A stretch of 64,000 bases of DNA, taken from NCBI RefSeq assembly GCF_963678635.1, contig NC_087070.1, forward strand, positions 27,344,057 through 27,408,056, written 5' to 3'. Each line of letters starts with the position of its first letter. The first letter of the stretch is position 1. The notes beneath the pieces were generated by a model, which was not told the origin of the DNA, did not search any database, and saw nothing but the letters and a program-made list of their open reading frames with translations. Source of the DNA: Symsagittifera roscoffensis (Eukaryota > Xenacoelomorpha > Acoela > Convolutidae). Of this stretch, positions 11,184 to 24,877 are shown piece after piece. The position numbers and the translations under genes are program-made.

Positions 11184-14100
11184 GGGTAAAATCAGGGGTG
11201 GCAAATCTGGACTCTAACTATGACTGCTCAAATCTTGTTGGTTTTCGAGATATGGCTTTTTTATAATTTTTTAATAATTTAAAAAAAACTTAGATATAAA
11301 AAAAACTTAGATACAAAAAACTAGAACTTAATTTTCTCAATCCTATAGTGGGGTGCTGTCAGGCTTTATTCAGGAGTTGCAAATCTGGCGTTCAATTGTG
11401 ACTGCTCAAATTCTTTTGGCTTTCGAGAAATTGCGTTTTTTGTGATATTTTAGTTTTTTTCCAAAAAACTTAGATATTAAAAAACTAACCAAACTTGATT
11501 TCCCCACGCCATAGTGGGGGTGCTATCAGGGTACATTCAGGGGTTGCAGATCTGGCGCCCAAGTATGACTGCTCAAATCCATTTGGTTTTCGATAAATTG
11601 CGTTTTTTATGATTTTTTCAAAAAACTTAGATGTAAAAAAAATTAACCGAACTTCAATTTCTCAATCCTATAGTGGGTTGCTTTTAGGGTACATTCAGGG
11701 GTTGCAAATCTGGAGTCTAAGTATGGCGGCTCAATTTCTTTTTGGTTTTCGAGAAATGGCGTTTTTATGATTTTTTTTTTCAAAAAACTTAGATAGAAAA
11801 AATTTCTCAACCTTATAGTGGGTTGCTGTCAGAGTACAGCCAGGGGTTGCAAATCTGGCGTCCAAGTATGACTGCTCAAATCCTTTAATTTTTCGCGATA
11901 TGGCGTTTTTATCTTTTTTTTTAGTTTTTTTTTTTCAAAAAACTTAGATATAAAAAAACTAACCGAACTTGAATTTCTCAACCTTATAGTGGGTTGCTGT
12001 CAGGGTACAGTCAGGGGTTACAAATCTGGAGTCCAAGTATGACTGCTCAAATTCTTTTGGTTTTCGAGAATTGGCGTTTTTTATGATTATTTCTATTTCT
12101 TTTTTTTTTCAAAAAAATTTAGATATAAAAAAATTAGATACAAAAAATTAACCGAGCTTGAATTTCTCAACCTTGTTGTGGGGTGCTGTCAGGGTACATT
12201 CAGGGGTTGCAAATCAGGCGTCCAAGTATGACTGCTCAAATCCTTTAATTTTTCGCGATATGGCGTTTTTATCTTTTTTTTTTTAGTTTTTTTTTTTCAA
12301 AAAACTTAGATATAAAAAACTAACCGAACTTGAATTTCTCAACATTATAGTGGGTTGCTGTCAGGGTAAAATCAGGGGTGGCAAATCTGGACTCTAACTA
12401 TGACTGCTCAAATCTTGTTGGTTTTCGAGATATGGCTTTTTTATAATTTTTTAATAATTTAAAAAAAACTTAGATATAAAAAAAACTTAGATACAAAAAA
12501 CTAGAACTTAATTTTCTCAATCCTATAGTGGGGTGCTGTCAGGCTTTATTCAGGAGTTGCAAATCTGGCGTTCAATTGTGACTGCTCAAATTCTTTTGGC
12601 TTTCGAGAAATTGCGTTTTTTTGTGATATTTTAGTTTTTTTCCAAAAAAACTTAGATATTAAAAAACTAACCAAACTTGATTTCCCCACGCCATAGTGGG
12701 GGTGCTATCAGGGTACATTCAGGGGTTGCAGATCTGGCGCCCAAGTATGACTGCTCAAATCCATTTGGTTTTCGATAAATTGCGTTTTTTATGATTTTTT
12801 CAAAAAACTTAGATGTAAAAAAAATTAACCGAACTTCAATTTCTCAATCCTATAGTGGGTTGCTTTTAGGGTACATTCAGGGGTTGCAAATCTGGAGTCT
12901 AAGTATGGCGGCTCAATTTCTTTTTGGTTTTCGAGAAATGGCGTTTTTATGATTTTTTTTTTTCAAAAAACTTAGATAGAAAAAATTTCTCAACCTTATA
13001 GTGGGTTGCTGTCAGAGTACAGCCAGGGGTTGCAAATCTGGCGTCCAAGTATGACTGCTCAAATCCTTTAATTTTTCACGATATGGCGTTTTTATCTTTT
13101 TTTTTAGTTTTTTTTTTCAAAAAACTTAGATATAAAAAAACTAACCGAACTTGAATTTCTCAACCTTATAGTGGGTTGCTGTCAGGGTACAGTCAGGGGT
13201 TACAAATCTGGAGTCCAAGTATGACTGCTCAAATTCTTTTGGTTTTCGAGAATTGGCGTTTTTTATGATTATTTCTATTTCTTTTTTTTTCAAAAAAATT
13301 TAGATATAAAAAAATTAGATACAAAAAATTAACCGAGCTTGAATTTCTCAACCTTGTTGTGGGGTGCTGTCAGGGTACATTCAGGGGTTGCAAATCAGGC
13401 GTCCAAGTATGACTGCTCAAATCCTTTAATTTTTCGCGATATGGCGTTTTTATCTTTTTTTTTTAGTTTTTTTTTTTCAAAAAACTTAGATATAAAAAAC
13501 TAACCGAACTTGAATTTCTCAACATTATAGTGGGTTGCTGTCAGGGTAAAATCAGGGGTGGCAAATCTGGACTCTAACTATGACTGCTCAAATCTTGTTG
13601 GTTTTCGAGATATGGCTTTTTTATAATTTTTTAATAATTTAAAAAAAACTTAGATATAAAAAAAACTTAGATACAAAAAACTAGAACTTAATTTTCTCAA
13701 TCCTATAGTGGGGTGCTGTCAGGCTTTATTCAGGAGTTGCAAATCTGGCGTTCAATTGTGACTGCTCAAATTCTTTTGGCTTTCGAGAAATTGCGTTTTT
13801 TTGTGATATTTTAGTTTTTTTCCAAAAAAACTTAGATATTAAAAAACTAACCAAACTTGATTTCCCCACGCCATAGTGGGGGTGCTATCAGGGTACATTC
13901 AGGGGTTGCAAATCTGGCGTCCAAGTATGACTGCTCAAATCCTTTATTTTTTCGCGATATGGCGTTTTTATGTTTTTTTTAAATTTTTTTATTTTTCAAA
14001 AAACTTAGATATAAAAAAACTAACCGAACTTGAATTTCTCAACCTTATAGTGGGTTCTGTCAGGGTACAGTCAGGGGTTACAAATCTGGAGTCCAAGTAT

Positions 14101-15000
14101 GACTGCTCAAATTCTTTTGGTTTTCGAGAATTGGCGTTTTTTATGATTATTTCTATTTCTTTTTTTTTTCAAAAAAATTTAGATATAAAAAAATTAGATA
14201 CAAAAAATTAACCGAGCTTGAATTTCTCAACCTTGTTGTGGGGTGCTGTCAGGGTACATTCAGGGGTTGCAAATCAGGCGTCCAAGTATGACTGCTCAAA
14301 TCCTTTAATTTTTCGCGATATGGCGTTTTTATCTTTTTTTTTTTAGTTTTTTTTTTCAAAAAACTTAGATATAAAAAACTAACCGAACTTGAATTTCTCA
14401 ACATTATAGTGGGTTGCTGTCAGGGTAAAATCAGGGGTGGCAAATCTGGACTCTAACTATGACTGCTCAAATCTTGTTGGTTTTCGAGATATGGCTTTTT
14501 ATAATTTTTTAATAATTTAAAAAAAACTTAGATATAAAAAAAACTTAGATACAAAAAACTAGAACTTAATTTTCTCAATCCTATAGTGGGGTGCTGTCAG
14601 GCTTTATTCAGGAGTTGCAAATCTGGCGTTCAATTGTGACTGCTCAAAATCTTTTGGCTTTCGAGAAATTGCGTTTTTTGTGATATTTTAGTTTTTTTCC
14701 AATTAACTTAGATATTAAAAAACTAACCGAACTTGAATTTCTCAACCTTATTGTGGGTTGCTGTCAGGGTACAGCCAGGGGTTGCAGATCTGGCGCCCAA
14801 GTGTGACTGCTCAAATCCATTTAATTTTCGAGAAATTGCGTTTTTTATGATTTTTTCAGTTGTTTTTTCAAAAAACTTAGAAGTAAAAAAAATTAACCGA
14901 ACTTCGATTTCTCAATCCCATAGTGGGTTGCTTTTAAGGTACATTCAGGGGTTGCAAATCTGGAGTCTAAGTATGGCGGCTCAATTTCTTTTTGGTTTTC
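11184..15000. repeat. Second higher-order repeat block, ~1180-bp period
   Basis: The variant word gggtaaaatcaggggtggc, preceded by the private variant aacattatag, occurs at 11184, 12364, 13544 and 14423. The steps are 1180, 1180 and 879, and the last copy is shortened by an internal deletion. The unit is built from different monomer subtypes than the ~1.235-kb block, so it is a separate amplification event. Confidence 0.85.
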
Positions 15001-18000
15001 GAGAAATGGCGTTTTTATGATTTTTTTTTTAAGTTTTTTTTTTCAAAAAACTTAGATATAAAAAAACTAACCGAACTTGAATTTCTCAACCTTATAGTGG
15101 GTTGCTGTCAGAGTACAGCCAGGGCTTGCAAATCTGGCGTCCATTTATGACTACTCAAATCTTTTTGGTTTTCGAGAAATTCCGTTTTTTATGATTATTT
15201 CTTTTTTTTTTCAAAAAAATTTTTAGATATAAAAAACTTAGATACAAAAAACTAACCGAGCTTGAATTTCTCAACCTTATTGTGAGGTCTCTCAGGGTAC
15301 ATTCAGGGGTTGCAAATCTGGCGTCCAAGTATGACTGCTCAAATCCTTTATTTTTTCGCGATATGGCGTTTTTATGTTTTTTTTAAATTTTTTTATTTTT
15401 CAAAAAACTTAGATATAAAAAAACTAACCGAACTTGAATTTCTCAACCTTATAGTGGGTTGCTGTCAGAGTACAGCCACGGGTTACAAATCTGGAGTCCA
15501 ATTTTGACTGCTCAAATTCTTTTGGTTTTCGAGAATTGGCGTTTTTTATGGTTTTTTCATGTTTTTTTTTTCAAAAAAAAATTAGATGTAAAAAAGCTAG
15601 ATCAAAAAACACTCAGAACTTCAATTTCTCTTTTTTTAGTGGGTTGCTGTCAGGGTACATTCTGGGGTTGCAAATCTGGAGTCCCGGTATGGCTGCTCAA
15701 ATCTTTTTGGTTTTCGAGAAATTGCGTTTTCTATGATTTTTTTCATTTTTTTGATCAAAAAAAAAGATATAAAAAAAACCGAACTTCAAATTCTCAACTC
15801 TATCGTGAGGTGCTGCCAGGGTTCATTCAGTAGTTGCAATTCTGGAGTCTAAGTATAACTGCTCAAATCCTTTTGGTTCTTGAGAAATGGTGTTTTTATT
15901 ATTTTTTTATTATTAATTTTTCAAAAATCTTAGATATAAAAAAAATTAAGCAAAAATCATTTTCTCAACCCTATAGTGGGGTGCTGTCTGGGTAAAATCA
16001 GGGGTGGCAAATCTGGACTCTAACTATGACTGCTCAAATCTTGTTGGTTTCCGAGATATGACTTTTTTATAATTTTTTAATAATTTAAAAAAAAACTTAG
16101 ATATAAAAAAATTAGATACGAAAAAACTAACCGAGCTTGAATTTCTCAACCTTGTTGTGGGGTGCTGTCAGGGTACATTCAGGGGTTGCAAATCAGGCGT
16201 CCAAGTATGACTGCTCAAATCCTTTAATTTTTCGCGATATTGTGTTTTTATCTTTTTTTTTTTAGTTTTTTTTTTTCAAAAAACTTAGATATAAAAAACT
16301 AACCGAACTTGAATTTCTCAACCTTATAATGGGTTGCTGTCAGGGTAAAATCAGGGGTGGCAAATCTGGAATCTAACTATGACTGCTCAAATCTTGTTGG
16401 TTTTCGAGATATGGCTTTTTTATAATTTTTTAATAATTTAAAAAAAAAACTTAGATATAAAAAAATTAGATACAAAAAAACTAACCGAGCTTGAATTTCT
16501 CAACCTTGTTGTGGGGTGCTGTCAGGGTACATTCAGGGGTTGCAAATCAGGCGTCCAAGTATGACTGCTCAAATCCTTTAATTTTTCGCGGTATGGCGTT
16601 TTTATCTTTTTTTTTTAGTTTTTTTTTCAAAAAACTTAGATATAAAAAAACTAACCGAACTTGAATTTCTCAACCTTATAGTGGGTTGCTGTCAGGGTAA
16701 AATCAGGGGTGGCAAATCTGGAATCTAACTATGACTGCTCAAATCTTGTTGGTTTTCGAGATATGGCTTTTTTATAATTTTTTAATAATTATAAAAAAAA
16801 ACTTAGATATAAAAAAACTTAGATACAAAAAACTAGAACTTAATTTTCTCAATCCTGTAGTGGTGTGCTGTCAGGCTTTATTCAGGAGTTGCAAATCTGG
16901 CGTTCAATTGTGACTGCTCAAATTCTTTTGGCTTTCGAGAAATTGCGTTTTTTGTGATATTTTAGTTTTTTTCCAATTAACTTAGATATTAAAAAACTAA
17001 CCGAACTTGAATTTCTCAACCTTATAGTTGGTTGCTGTCAGAGTACAGCCAGGGGTTACAAATCTGGAGTCCAAGTATGACTGCTCAAGTTCTTTTGGTT
17101 TTCGAGAATTGGCGTTTTTTATGATTATTTCTTTTTTTTTTCAAAAAAATTTAGATATAAAAAAATTAGATACAAAAAACTAACCGAGCTTGAATTTCTC
17201 AACCTTGTTGTGGGGTGCTGTCAGGGTACATTCAGGGGTTGCAAATCAGGCGTCCAAGTATGACTGCTCAAATCCTTTAATTTATCGCGATATGGCGTTT
17301 TTATCTTTTTTTTTTTAGTTTTTTCTTTTTCAAAAAACTTAGATATAAAAAAACTAACCGAACTTGAATTTCTCAACCTTATAGTGGGTTGCTGTCAGGG
17401 TACAGCCAGGGGTTACAAATCTGGAGTCCCGGTATGACTGCTCAAATCATTTTGGTTTTCGAGAAGTTGCGTTTTCTATGATTTTTTTCATTTTGAAGTT
17501 CAAATTCTCAACTCTATCGTGGGGTGCTGCCAGAGTTCATTCAGTAGTTGCAAATCTGGAGTCTTAGTATAACTGCTCAAATCCTTTTGGTTCTCGAGAA
17601 ATGGTGTTTTTATGATTTTTTTTTTTTTTTCAAAAATCTTAGATATAAAAAAAATTAAGCGAAAATCAATTTCTCAACCTTATAGTGGGGTGCTGTCTGG
17701 GTAAAATCAGGGGTAGCAAATCTGGACTCTAACTATGACTGCTCAAATCTTGTTGGTTTTCGAGATATGGCTTTTTTATAATTTTTTAATAATTTTAAAA
17801 AAAACTTAGATACAAAAAACTAGAACTTAATTTTCTCAATCCTATAGTGGGGTGCTGTCAGGCTTTATTCAGGAGTTGCAAATCTGGTGTTCAATTGTGA
17901 CTGCTCAAATTCTTTTGGCTTTCGGGAAATTGCGTTTTTTGTGATATTTTAGTTTTTTTCCAATTAACTTAGATATTAAAAAACTAACGGAACTTGAATT

Positions 18001-19073
18001 TCCCCACCCCATAGTGGGGTGCTATCAGGGTACATTCAGGGGTTGCAGATCTGGCGCCCAAGTGTGACTGCTCAAATCCATTTAATTTTCGAGAAATTGC
18101 GTTTTTTATGATTTTTTCAGTTGGTTTTTCAAAAAACTTAGATGTAAAAAAAATTAACCGAACTTCGATTTCTCAATCCCATAGTGGGTTGCTTTTAGGG
18201 TACATTCAGGGGTTGCAAATCTGGAGTCTAAGTATGGCGGCTCAATTTCTTTTTGGTTTTTGGCGTTTTTATGATTTTTTTTTAAAGTTTTTTTTTTTTT
18301 TTCAAAAAACTTAGATATAAAAAAACTAACCGAACTTGAATTTCTTAACCTTATAGTGGGTTGCTGTCAGAGTACAGCCAGGGCTTGCAAATCTGGCGTC
18401 CAAGTATGACTACTCAAATCTTTTTGGTTTTCGAGAAATTCCGTTTTTTATGATTATTTCTTTTTTTTCAAAAAAATTTTTAGATATAAAAAACTTAGAT
18501 AAAAAAAACTAACGGAGCTTGAATTTCTCAACCTTATTGTGGGGTGCTGTCAGAGTTCAGCCAGGGGTTGCAAATCTGGCGTCCAAACATGACTGCTCAA
18601 ATCCTTTATTTTTTCGCGATATGGCGTTTTTATGTTTTTTTTTTTAGTTTTTTTTTTTTTTTCAAAAAACTTAGATATAAAAAAAACTAACCGAACTTGA
18701 ATTTCTTAACCTTATAGTGGGTTGCTGTCAGAGTACAGCCAGGGCTTGCAAATCTGGCGTCCAAGTATGACTACTCAAATCTTTTTGGTTTTCGAGAAAT
18801 TCCGTTTTTTATGATTATTTCTTTTTTTTTTTTCAAAAAAGTTTTTAGATATAAAAAACTTAGATAAAAAAAACTAACCGAGCTTGAATTTCTCAACCTT
18901 ATTGTGGGGTGCTGTCAGAGTTCAGCCAGGGGTTGCAAATCTGGCGTCCAAACATGACTGCTCAAATCCTTTATTTTTTCGCGATATGGCGTTTTTATGT
19001 TTTTTTTTTTAGTTTTTTTTTTTTCAAAAAACTTAGATATAAAAAAACTAACCGAACTTGAATTTCTCAACCT

Positions 19074-20375
19074 TATAGTGGGTTGCTGTCAGGGTACAGC
19101 CAGGGGTTACAAATCTGGAGTCCAATTTTGACTGCTCAAATTCTTTTGGTTTTCGAGAATTGGCGTTTTTTATGATTTTTTCATATTTTTTTTTCAAAAA
19201 AAATTAGATGTAAAAAAGCTAGATAAAAAAACACTCAGAACTTCAATTTCTCATTTTTTAGTAGGTTGCTGTCAGGGTACATTCTGGGGTTGCAAATCTG
19301 GAGTCCCGGTATGACTGCTCAAATCTTTTTGGTTTTCGAGAAATTGCGTTTTCTATAATTTTTTTCGTTTTTTTTGATCAAAAAACAGATACAAAAAAAA
19401 CCGAACTTCAAATTCTCAACTCTATCGTGGGGTGCTGCCAGGGTTCATTCAGTAGTTGCAAATCTGGAGTCTAAGTATAACTGCTCAAATCCTTTTGGTT
19501 CTTGAGAAATGGTGTTTTTTTTATTTTTTTATTATTAATTTTTCAAAAATCTTAGATATAAAAAAAATTAAGCGAAAATCATTTTCTCAACCCTATAGTG
19601 GGGTGCTGTCTGGGTAAAATCAGGGCTGGCAAATCTGGACTCTAACTATGACTGCTCAAATCTTGTTGGTTTTCGAGATATGGCTTTTTTATAATTTTTT
19701 AATAATTTAAAAAAAAACTTAGTATAGTGGGTTGCTGTCAGGGTACAGCCAGGGGTTACAAATCTGGAGTCCAATTTTGACTGCTCAAATTCTTTTGGTT
19801 TTCGAGAATTGGCGTTTTTTATGATTTTTTCATATTTTTTTTTCAAAAAAAATTAGATGTAAAAAAGCTAGATAAAAAAACACTCAGAACTTCAATTTCT
19901 CATTTTTTAGTAGGTTGCTGTCAGGGTACATTCTGGGGTTGCAAATCTGGAGTCCCGGTATGACTGCTCAAATCTTTTTGGTTTTCGAGAAATTGCGTTT
20001 TCTATAATTTTTTTCGTTTTTTTTGATCAAAAAACAGATACAAAAAAAACCGAACTTCAAATTCTCAACTCTATCGTGGGGTGCTGCCAGGGTTCATTCA
20101 GTAGTTGCAAATCTGGAGTCTAAGTATAACTGCTCAAATCCTTTTGGTTCTTGAGAAATGGTGTTTTTTTTATTTTTTTATTATTAATTTTTCAAAAATC
20201 TTAGATATAAAAAAAATTAAGCGAAAATCATTTTCTCAACCCTATAGTGGGGTGCTGTCTGGGTAAAATCAGGGCTGGCAAATCTGGACTCTAACTATGA
20301 CTGCTCAAATCTTGTTGGTTTTCGAGATATGGCTTTTTTATAATTTTTTAATAATTTAAAAAAAAACTTAGATAT
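19074..20375. repeat. 651-bp segmental duplication inside the satellite
   Basis: The segment starting tatagtgggttgctgtcagg with the variant ccaattttgactgctc at about 19074 is repeated almost base for base from about 19725. The join occurs inside the A-rich stretch after aaaaaaacttag near 19722, which suggests an A-tract mediated exchange. Confidence 0.75.
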
Positions 20376-23300
20376 AAAAAAACTTAGATACAAAAACCTA
20401 GAACTTAATTTTCTCAATCCTATAGTTGGGTGCTGTCAGGCTTTATTCAGGAGTTGCAAATCTGGCGTTCAATTGTGACTGCTCAAATTCTTTTGGCTTT
20501 CGAGAAATTGCGTTTTTTGTGATATTTTAGTTTTTTTCCAATTAACTTAGATATTAAAAAACTAACGGAACTTGAATTTCCCCACCCCATAGTGGGGTGC
20601 TATCAGGGTACATTCAGGGGTTGCAGATCTGGCGCCCAAGTGTGACTGCTCAAATCCATTTAATTTTCGAGAAATTGCGTTTTTTATGATTTTTTCAGTT
20701 GTTTTTTCAAAAAACTTAGATGTAAAAAAAATTAACCGAACTTCGATTTCTCAATCCCATAGTGGGTTGCTTTTAGGGTACATTCAGGGGTTGCAAATCT
20801 GGAGTCTAAGTATGGCGGCTCAATTTCTTTTTGGTTTTCGAGAAATGGCGTTTTTATGATTTTTTTTTTAAGTTTTTTTTTTCGAAAAACTTAGATATAA
20901 AAAAACTAACCGAACTTGAATTCCTCAACCTTATAGTGGGTTGCTGTCAAAGTACAGCCAGGGGTTGCAAATCTGGCGTCCAAGTATGACAACTCAAATC
21001 TTTTTGGTTTTCGAGAAATTCCGTTTTTTCTGATTATTTCTTTTTTATTTCAAAAAAAATTTTAGATATAAAAAACTTAGATACAAAAAACTAACCGAGC
21101 TTGGATTTCTCAACCTTATTGTGGGGTGCTGTCAGGGTACATTCAGGGGTTGCAAATCTGGCGTCCAAGTATGACTGCTCAAATCCTTTATTTTTTCGCG
21201 ATATGGCGTTTTTATGTTTTTTTTTCAAAAAACTTAGATATAAAAAAACTAACCGAACTTGAATTTCTCAACCTTATAGTGGGTTGCTGTCAGGGTACAG
21301 CCAGGGGTTACAAATCTGGAGTCCAATTTTGACTGCTCAAATTCTTTTGGTTTTCGAGAATTGGCGTTTTTTATGATTTTTTCATGTTTTTTTTTTTTCA
21401 AAAAAAAATTAGATGTAAAAAAGCTAGATAAAAAAACACTCAGAACTTCAATTTCTCATTTTTTGGTGGGTTGCTGTCAGGGTACATTCTGGGGTTGCAA
21501 ATCTGGAGTCCCGGTATGACTGCTCAAATCTTTTTGGTTTTCGAGAAATTGCGTTTTCTATGATTTTTTTCATTTTTTTGATCAAAAAACAGATATAAAA
21601 AAACCGAACTTCAAATTCTCAACTCTATCGTGGGGTGCTGCCAGGGTTCATTCAGTAGTTGCAAATCTGGAGTCTAAGTATAACTGCTCAAATCCTTTTG
21701 GTTCTTGAGAAATGGTGTTTTTATTATTTTCTACTATTTCTTTTTCAAAAATCTTAGATATAAAAAAAATTACGCGAAAATCATTTTCTCAACCCTATAG
21801 TGGGGTGCTGTCTAGGTAAAATCAGGGGTGGCAAATCTGGACTCTAACTATGACTGCTCAAATCTTGTTGGTTTTCGAGATATGGCTTTTTTATAATTTT
21901 TTAATAATTTAAAAAAAAACTTAGATATAAAAAAAAAACTTAGATACAAAAAACTAGAACTTAATTTTCTCAATCCTATAGTGGTGTGCTGTCAGGCTTT
22001 ATTCAGGAGTTGCAAATCTGGCGTTCAATTGTGACTGCTCAAATTCTTTTGGCTTTCGAGAAATTGCGTTTTTTGTGATATTTTGGTTTTTTTCCAAAAA
22101 ACTTAGATATTAAAAAACTAACCGAACTTGAATTTCCCCACCCCATAGTGGGGTGCTATCAGGGTACATTCAGGGGTTGCAGATCTGGCGCCCAAGTATG
22201 ACTGCTCAAATCCATTTGGTTTTCGATAAATTGCGTTTTTTATGATTTTTTCAGTTGTTTTTTCAAAAAAAACTTAGATTTAAAAAAATTAACCGAACTT
22301 CAATTTCTCAATCCTATAGTGGGTTGCTTTTAGGGTACATTCAGGGGTTGCAAATCTGGAGTCTAAGTATGGCGGCTCAATTTCTTTTTGGTTTTCGAGA
22401 AATGGCGTTTTTATGATTATTTCTTTTTTTTTTTTCAAAAAAATTTAGTTATAAAAAAATTAGATACAAAAAACTAACCGAGCTTGAATTTCTCAACCTT
22501 GTTGTGGGGTGCTGTCAGGGTACATTCAGGGGTTGCAGATCTGGCGCCCAAGTATGACTGCTCAAATCCATTTGGTTTTCGATAAATTGCGTTTTTTATG
22601 ATTTTTTCAGTTGTTTTTTCAAAAAAACTTAGTTATAAAAAAACTAACCGAACTGAATTTCTCAACCTTATAGTGGGTTGCTGTCAGAGTACAGCCAGGG
22701 GTTGCAAATCTGGCTTCCAAGTATGACTACTCAAATCTTTTTGGTTTTCGAGAAATTCAGTTTTTTATGATTATTTCTTTTTTTTTTTTCAAAAAAATTT
22801 AGTTATAAAAAAATTAGATACAAAAAACTAACCGAACTTGAATTTCTCAACCTTATAGTGGGTTGCTGTCAGGGTAAAATCAGGGGTGGCAAATCTGGAC
22901 TCTAACTATGACTGCTCAAATCTTGTTGGTTTTCGAGATATGGCTTTTTTATAATTTTTTAATAATTTAAAAAAAAAACTTAGATATAAAAAAACTTAGA
23001 TACAAAAAACTAGAACTTAATTTTCTCAATCCTATTGTGGGGTGCTGTCAGGCTTTATTCAGGAGTTGCAAATCTGGCGTTCAATTGTGACTGCTCAAGT
23101 TCTTTTGGCTTTCGAGAAATTGCGTTTTTTGTGATATTTTAGTTTTTTTCCAATTAACTTAGATATTAAAAAACTAACGGAACTTGAATTTCCCCACCCC
23201 ATAGTGGGGTGCTATCAGGGTACATTCAGGAATTGCAGATCTGGCGCCCAAGTGTGACTGCTCAAATCCATTTAATTTTCGAGAAATTGCGTTTTTTATG

Positions 23301-24006
23301 ATTTTTTCAGTTGTTTTTTCAAAAAACTTAGATGTAAAAAAAATTAACCGAACTTCGATTTCTCAATCCCATAGTGGGTTGCTTTTATGGTACATTCAGG
23401 GGTTGCAAATCTGGAGTTCAAGTATGGCGGCTCAATTTCTTTTTGGTTTTCGAGAAATGGCGTTTTTATGATTTTTTTTTTTAAGTTTTTTTTTTTCAAA
23501 AAACTTAGATATAAAAAAAAAAAACTAACCGAACTTGAATTTCTCAACCTTATAGTGGGTTGCTGTCAGAGTACAGCCAGGGCTTGCAAATCTGGCGTCC
23601 AATTATGACTACTCAAATCTTTTTGGTTTTCGAGAAATTCCGTTTTTTATGATTATTTCTTTTTTTTTTCAAAAAAATTTTTAGATATAAAAAACTTAGA
23701 TACAAAAAACTAACCGAGCTTGAATTTTTCAACCTTATTGTGGGGTGCTGTCAGGGTACATTCAGGGGTTGCAAATCTGGCGTCCAAGTATGACTGCTCA
23801 AATCGTTTAATTTTTCGCGATATGGCGTTTTTATCTTTTTTTTTTTTAGTTTTTTTTTTCAAAAAACTTAGATATAAAAAAACTAACCGAACTTGAATTT
23901 CTCAACCTTATAGTGGGTTGCTGTCAGGGTACAGCCAGGGGTTACAAATCTGGAGTCCAAATATGACTGCTCAAATTCTTTTGGTTTTCGAGAATTGGCG
24001 TTTTTT

Positions 24007-24149
24007 TGAGCCGGTAGAATAACCCGTCGTGGAAATGGTATAGCAACACGACCAATACCAGCAGCCAAAGCGCCAAATCCACTGCCGCGTTGTCGGTAGT
24101 GTCCAGAGAAATGAGGAATGGAAGCTTGCTTTGCATAATATTGTTCCAT
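24007..24149 (-). pseudogene. Polinton small basic virion-like protein (PX-like), N-terminal fragment, copy 1
   Basis: The minus-strand frame starts at 24149 (MEQYYAKQASIPHFSGHYRQ) and has about 48 element-derived codons, rich in G, R and aromatic residues. It then runs into satellite sequence, where the remaining codons up to 23883 are repeat-derived. The composition and the position only 6 bases after the capsid-like gene's stop resemble the short basic protein encoded next to the minor capsid gene in Polintons (adenovirus pX/pVI-like). That family assignment is from memory of the pattern and is tentative. The gene is truncated at its 3' end. Confidence 0.5.
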
Positions 24150-24699
24150 TGGTTTTCAATCAAAGCGCTTGAATTTTAGAGTCAACACAACTTTACCAGT
24201 TCCTGCAAAGGGCACTAGTATTCCAGTTTCTGTGCGCAACTGTAACGATATTGATTGAACAGATGAACTGAATAATTTTTTGTAGTCTAAATAAGTGAAG
24301 TTTCTTCGATGATTAGGTTCAATGCTGCAGGCACTACCGTTTTTGATGCGTCTATTTGAATCAATGACGCGTAACAATTGGGCCTTTGCATCACCAACAG
24401 TTTGGTTTTGAATAATGTCAATATAGACAAAATTTAGACTTGTCCCACTTGATAAGTCATATGGGAAATGAGATTCGTACAGTTCGTTTCCCTCATAAGA
24501 TGCATCGAAGGAGGGTATCGTTTTGTAACCAATGTGATATTCACCGTTCTCATCAAGCTTTGCATTGTAGCCTAACAGACTGGGTATTTGGGGACTTGGG
24601 AATGAGATTTCTTCATTTGCGTTCATCCAAATGCTCATGCTATTCGTGATTTCTTGAGGACTTGCATCAAAATGAATTTTGTCTTTGAGAGAACTTGAA
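24007..24699. repeat. Captured Polinton fragment, copy 1, embedded in satellite
   Basis: A 693-base block of clearly different composition (balanced GC, coding on minus) replaces satellite sequence. The left junction is in the T tract after 'gaattggcgttttttt'. The right junction is at 'gagaacttgaa', where the satellite monomer resumes with ctcaacc. The same block recurs at 26226-26907 and 27196-27889, and its right end alone at 24724-24877 and 26932-27085. Confidence 0.9.
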
Positions 24700-24743
24700 C
24701 TTCTCAACCTTATAGTGGGTTGCGTTCTCATCAAGCTTTGCAT
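24156..24743 (-). pseudogene. Polinton minor-capsid-like protein, C-terminal fragment, copy 1
   Basis: A 195-codon frame. The first ~17 residues are read from satellite sequence and a second capture junction, and the remainder is protein-like. It ends with TGKVVLTLKFKRFD then stop, a C-terminus typical of the invertebrate F54H12.2-like proteins, which are Polinton-encoded and thought to be minor (penton-type) capsid proteins. It has roughly 175 real codons against about 400 or more in the full family, so the N-terminal half is missing. No stop lies inside. Family assignment is by pattern recognition. Confidence 0.6.
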
Positions 24744-24877
24744 TGTAGCCTAACAGACTGGGTATTTGGGGACTTGGGAATGAGATTTCTTCATTTGCGT
24801 TCATCCAAATGCTCATGCTATTCGTGATTTCTTGAGGACTTGCATCAAAATGAATTTTGTCTTTGAGAGAACTTGAA
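24724..24877 (-). repeat. Partial recapture of capsid fragment, copy 1b (154 bp)
   Basis: The stretch gttctcatcaagctttgc ... ctttgagagaacttgaa repeats the right-hand end of the preceding capsid fragment after only ~24 bases of satellite. It ends at the same 'acttgaa' junction. It encodes the internal part SLKDKIHFDASPQEI onward. It reflects a local duplication that happened after capture. Confidence 0.85.

Larger units (their letters stand above)
4093..24006. repeat. Satellite array, main uninterrupted block (~165-185 bp monomers)
   Basis: More than 110 head-to-tail monomers. Each contains the core words TAGTGGGTTGCTGTCAGGG, GGGGTTGCAAATCTGGCG, AAGTATGACTGCTCAAAT and TTTTCGAGAAATTGCGTTTT. 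A long T tract then meets an A tract (TTTTTTTCAAAAAACTTAGA), and the unit closes with AACCGAACTTGAATTTCTC. Successive anchors lie about 164-186 bases apart, with some truncated units such as ~122 bases near 4588. Several monomer subtypes alternate, giving higher-order structure. Short open frames recur through it on both strands, but they follow the repeat period and are not genes. Confidence 0.95.

Noticed and set aside
24156-24743. Treating the capsid-like frame as a complete host gene
   Set aside because: Its start codon comes from satellite sequence, it is present in three copies, and it lacks the N-terminal half of the family.
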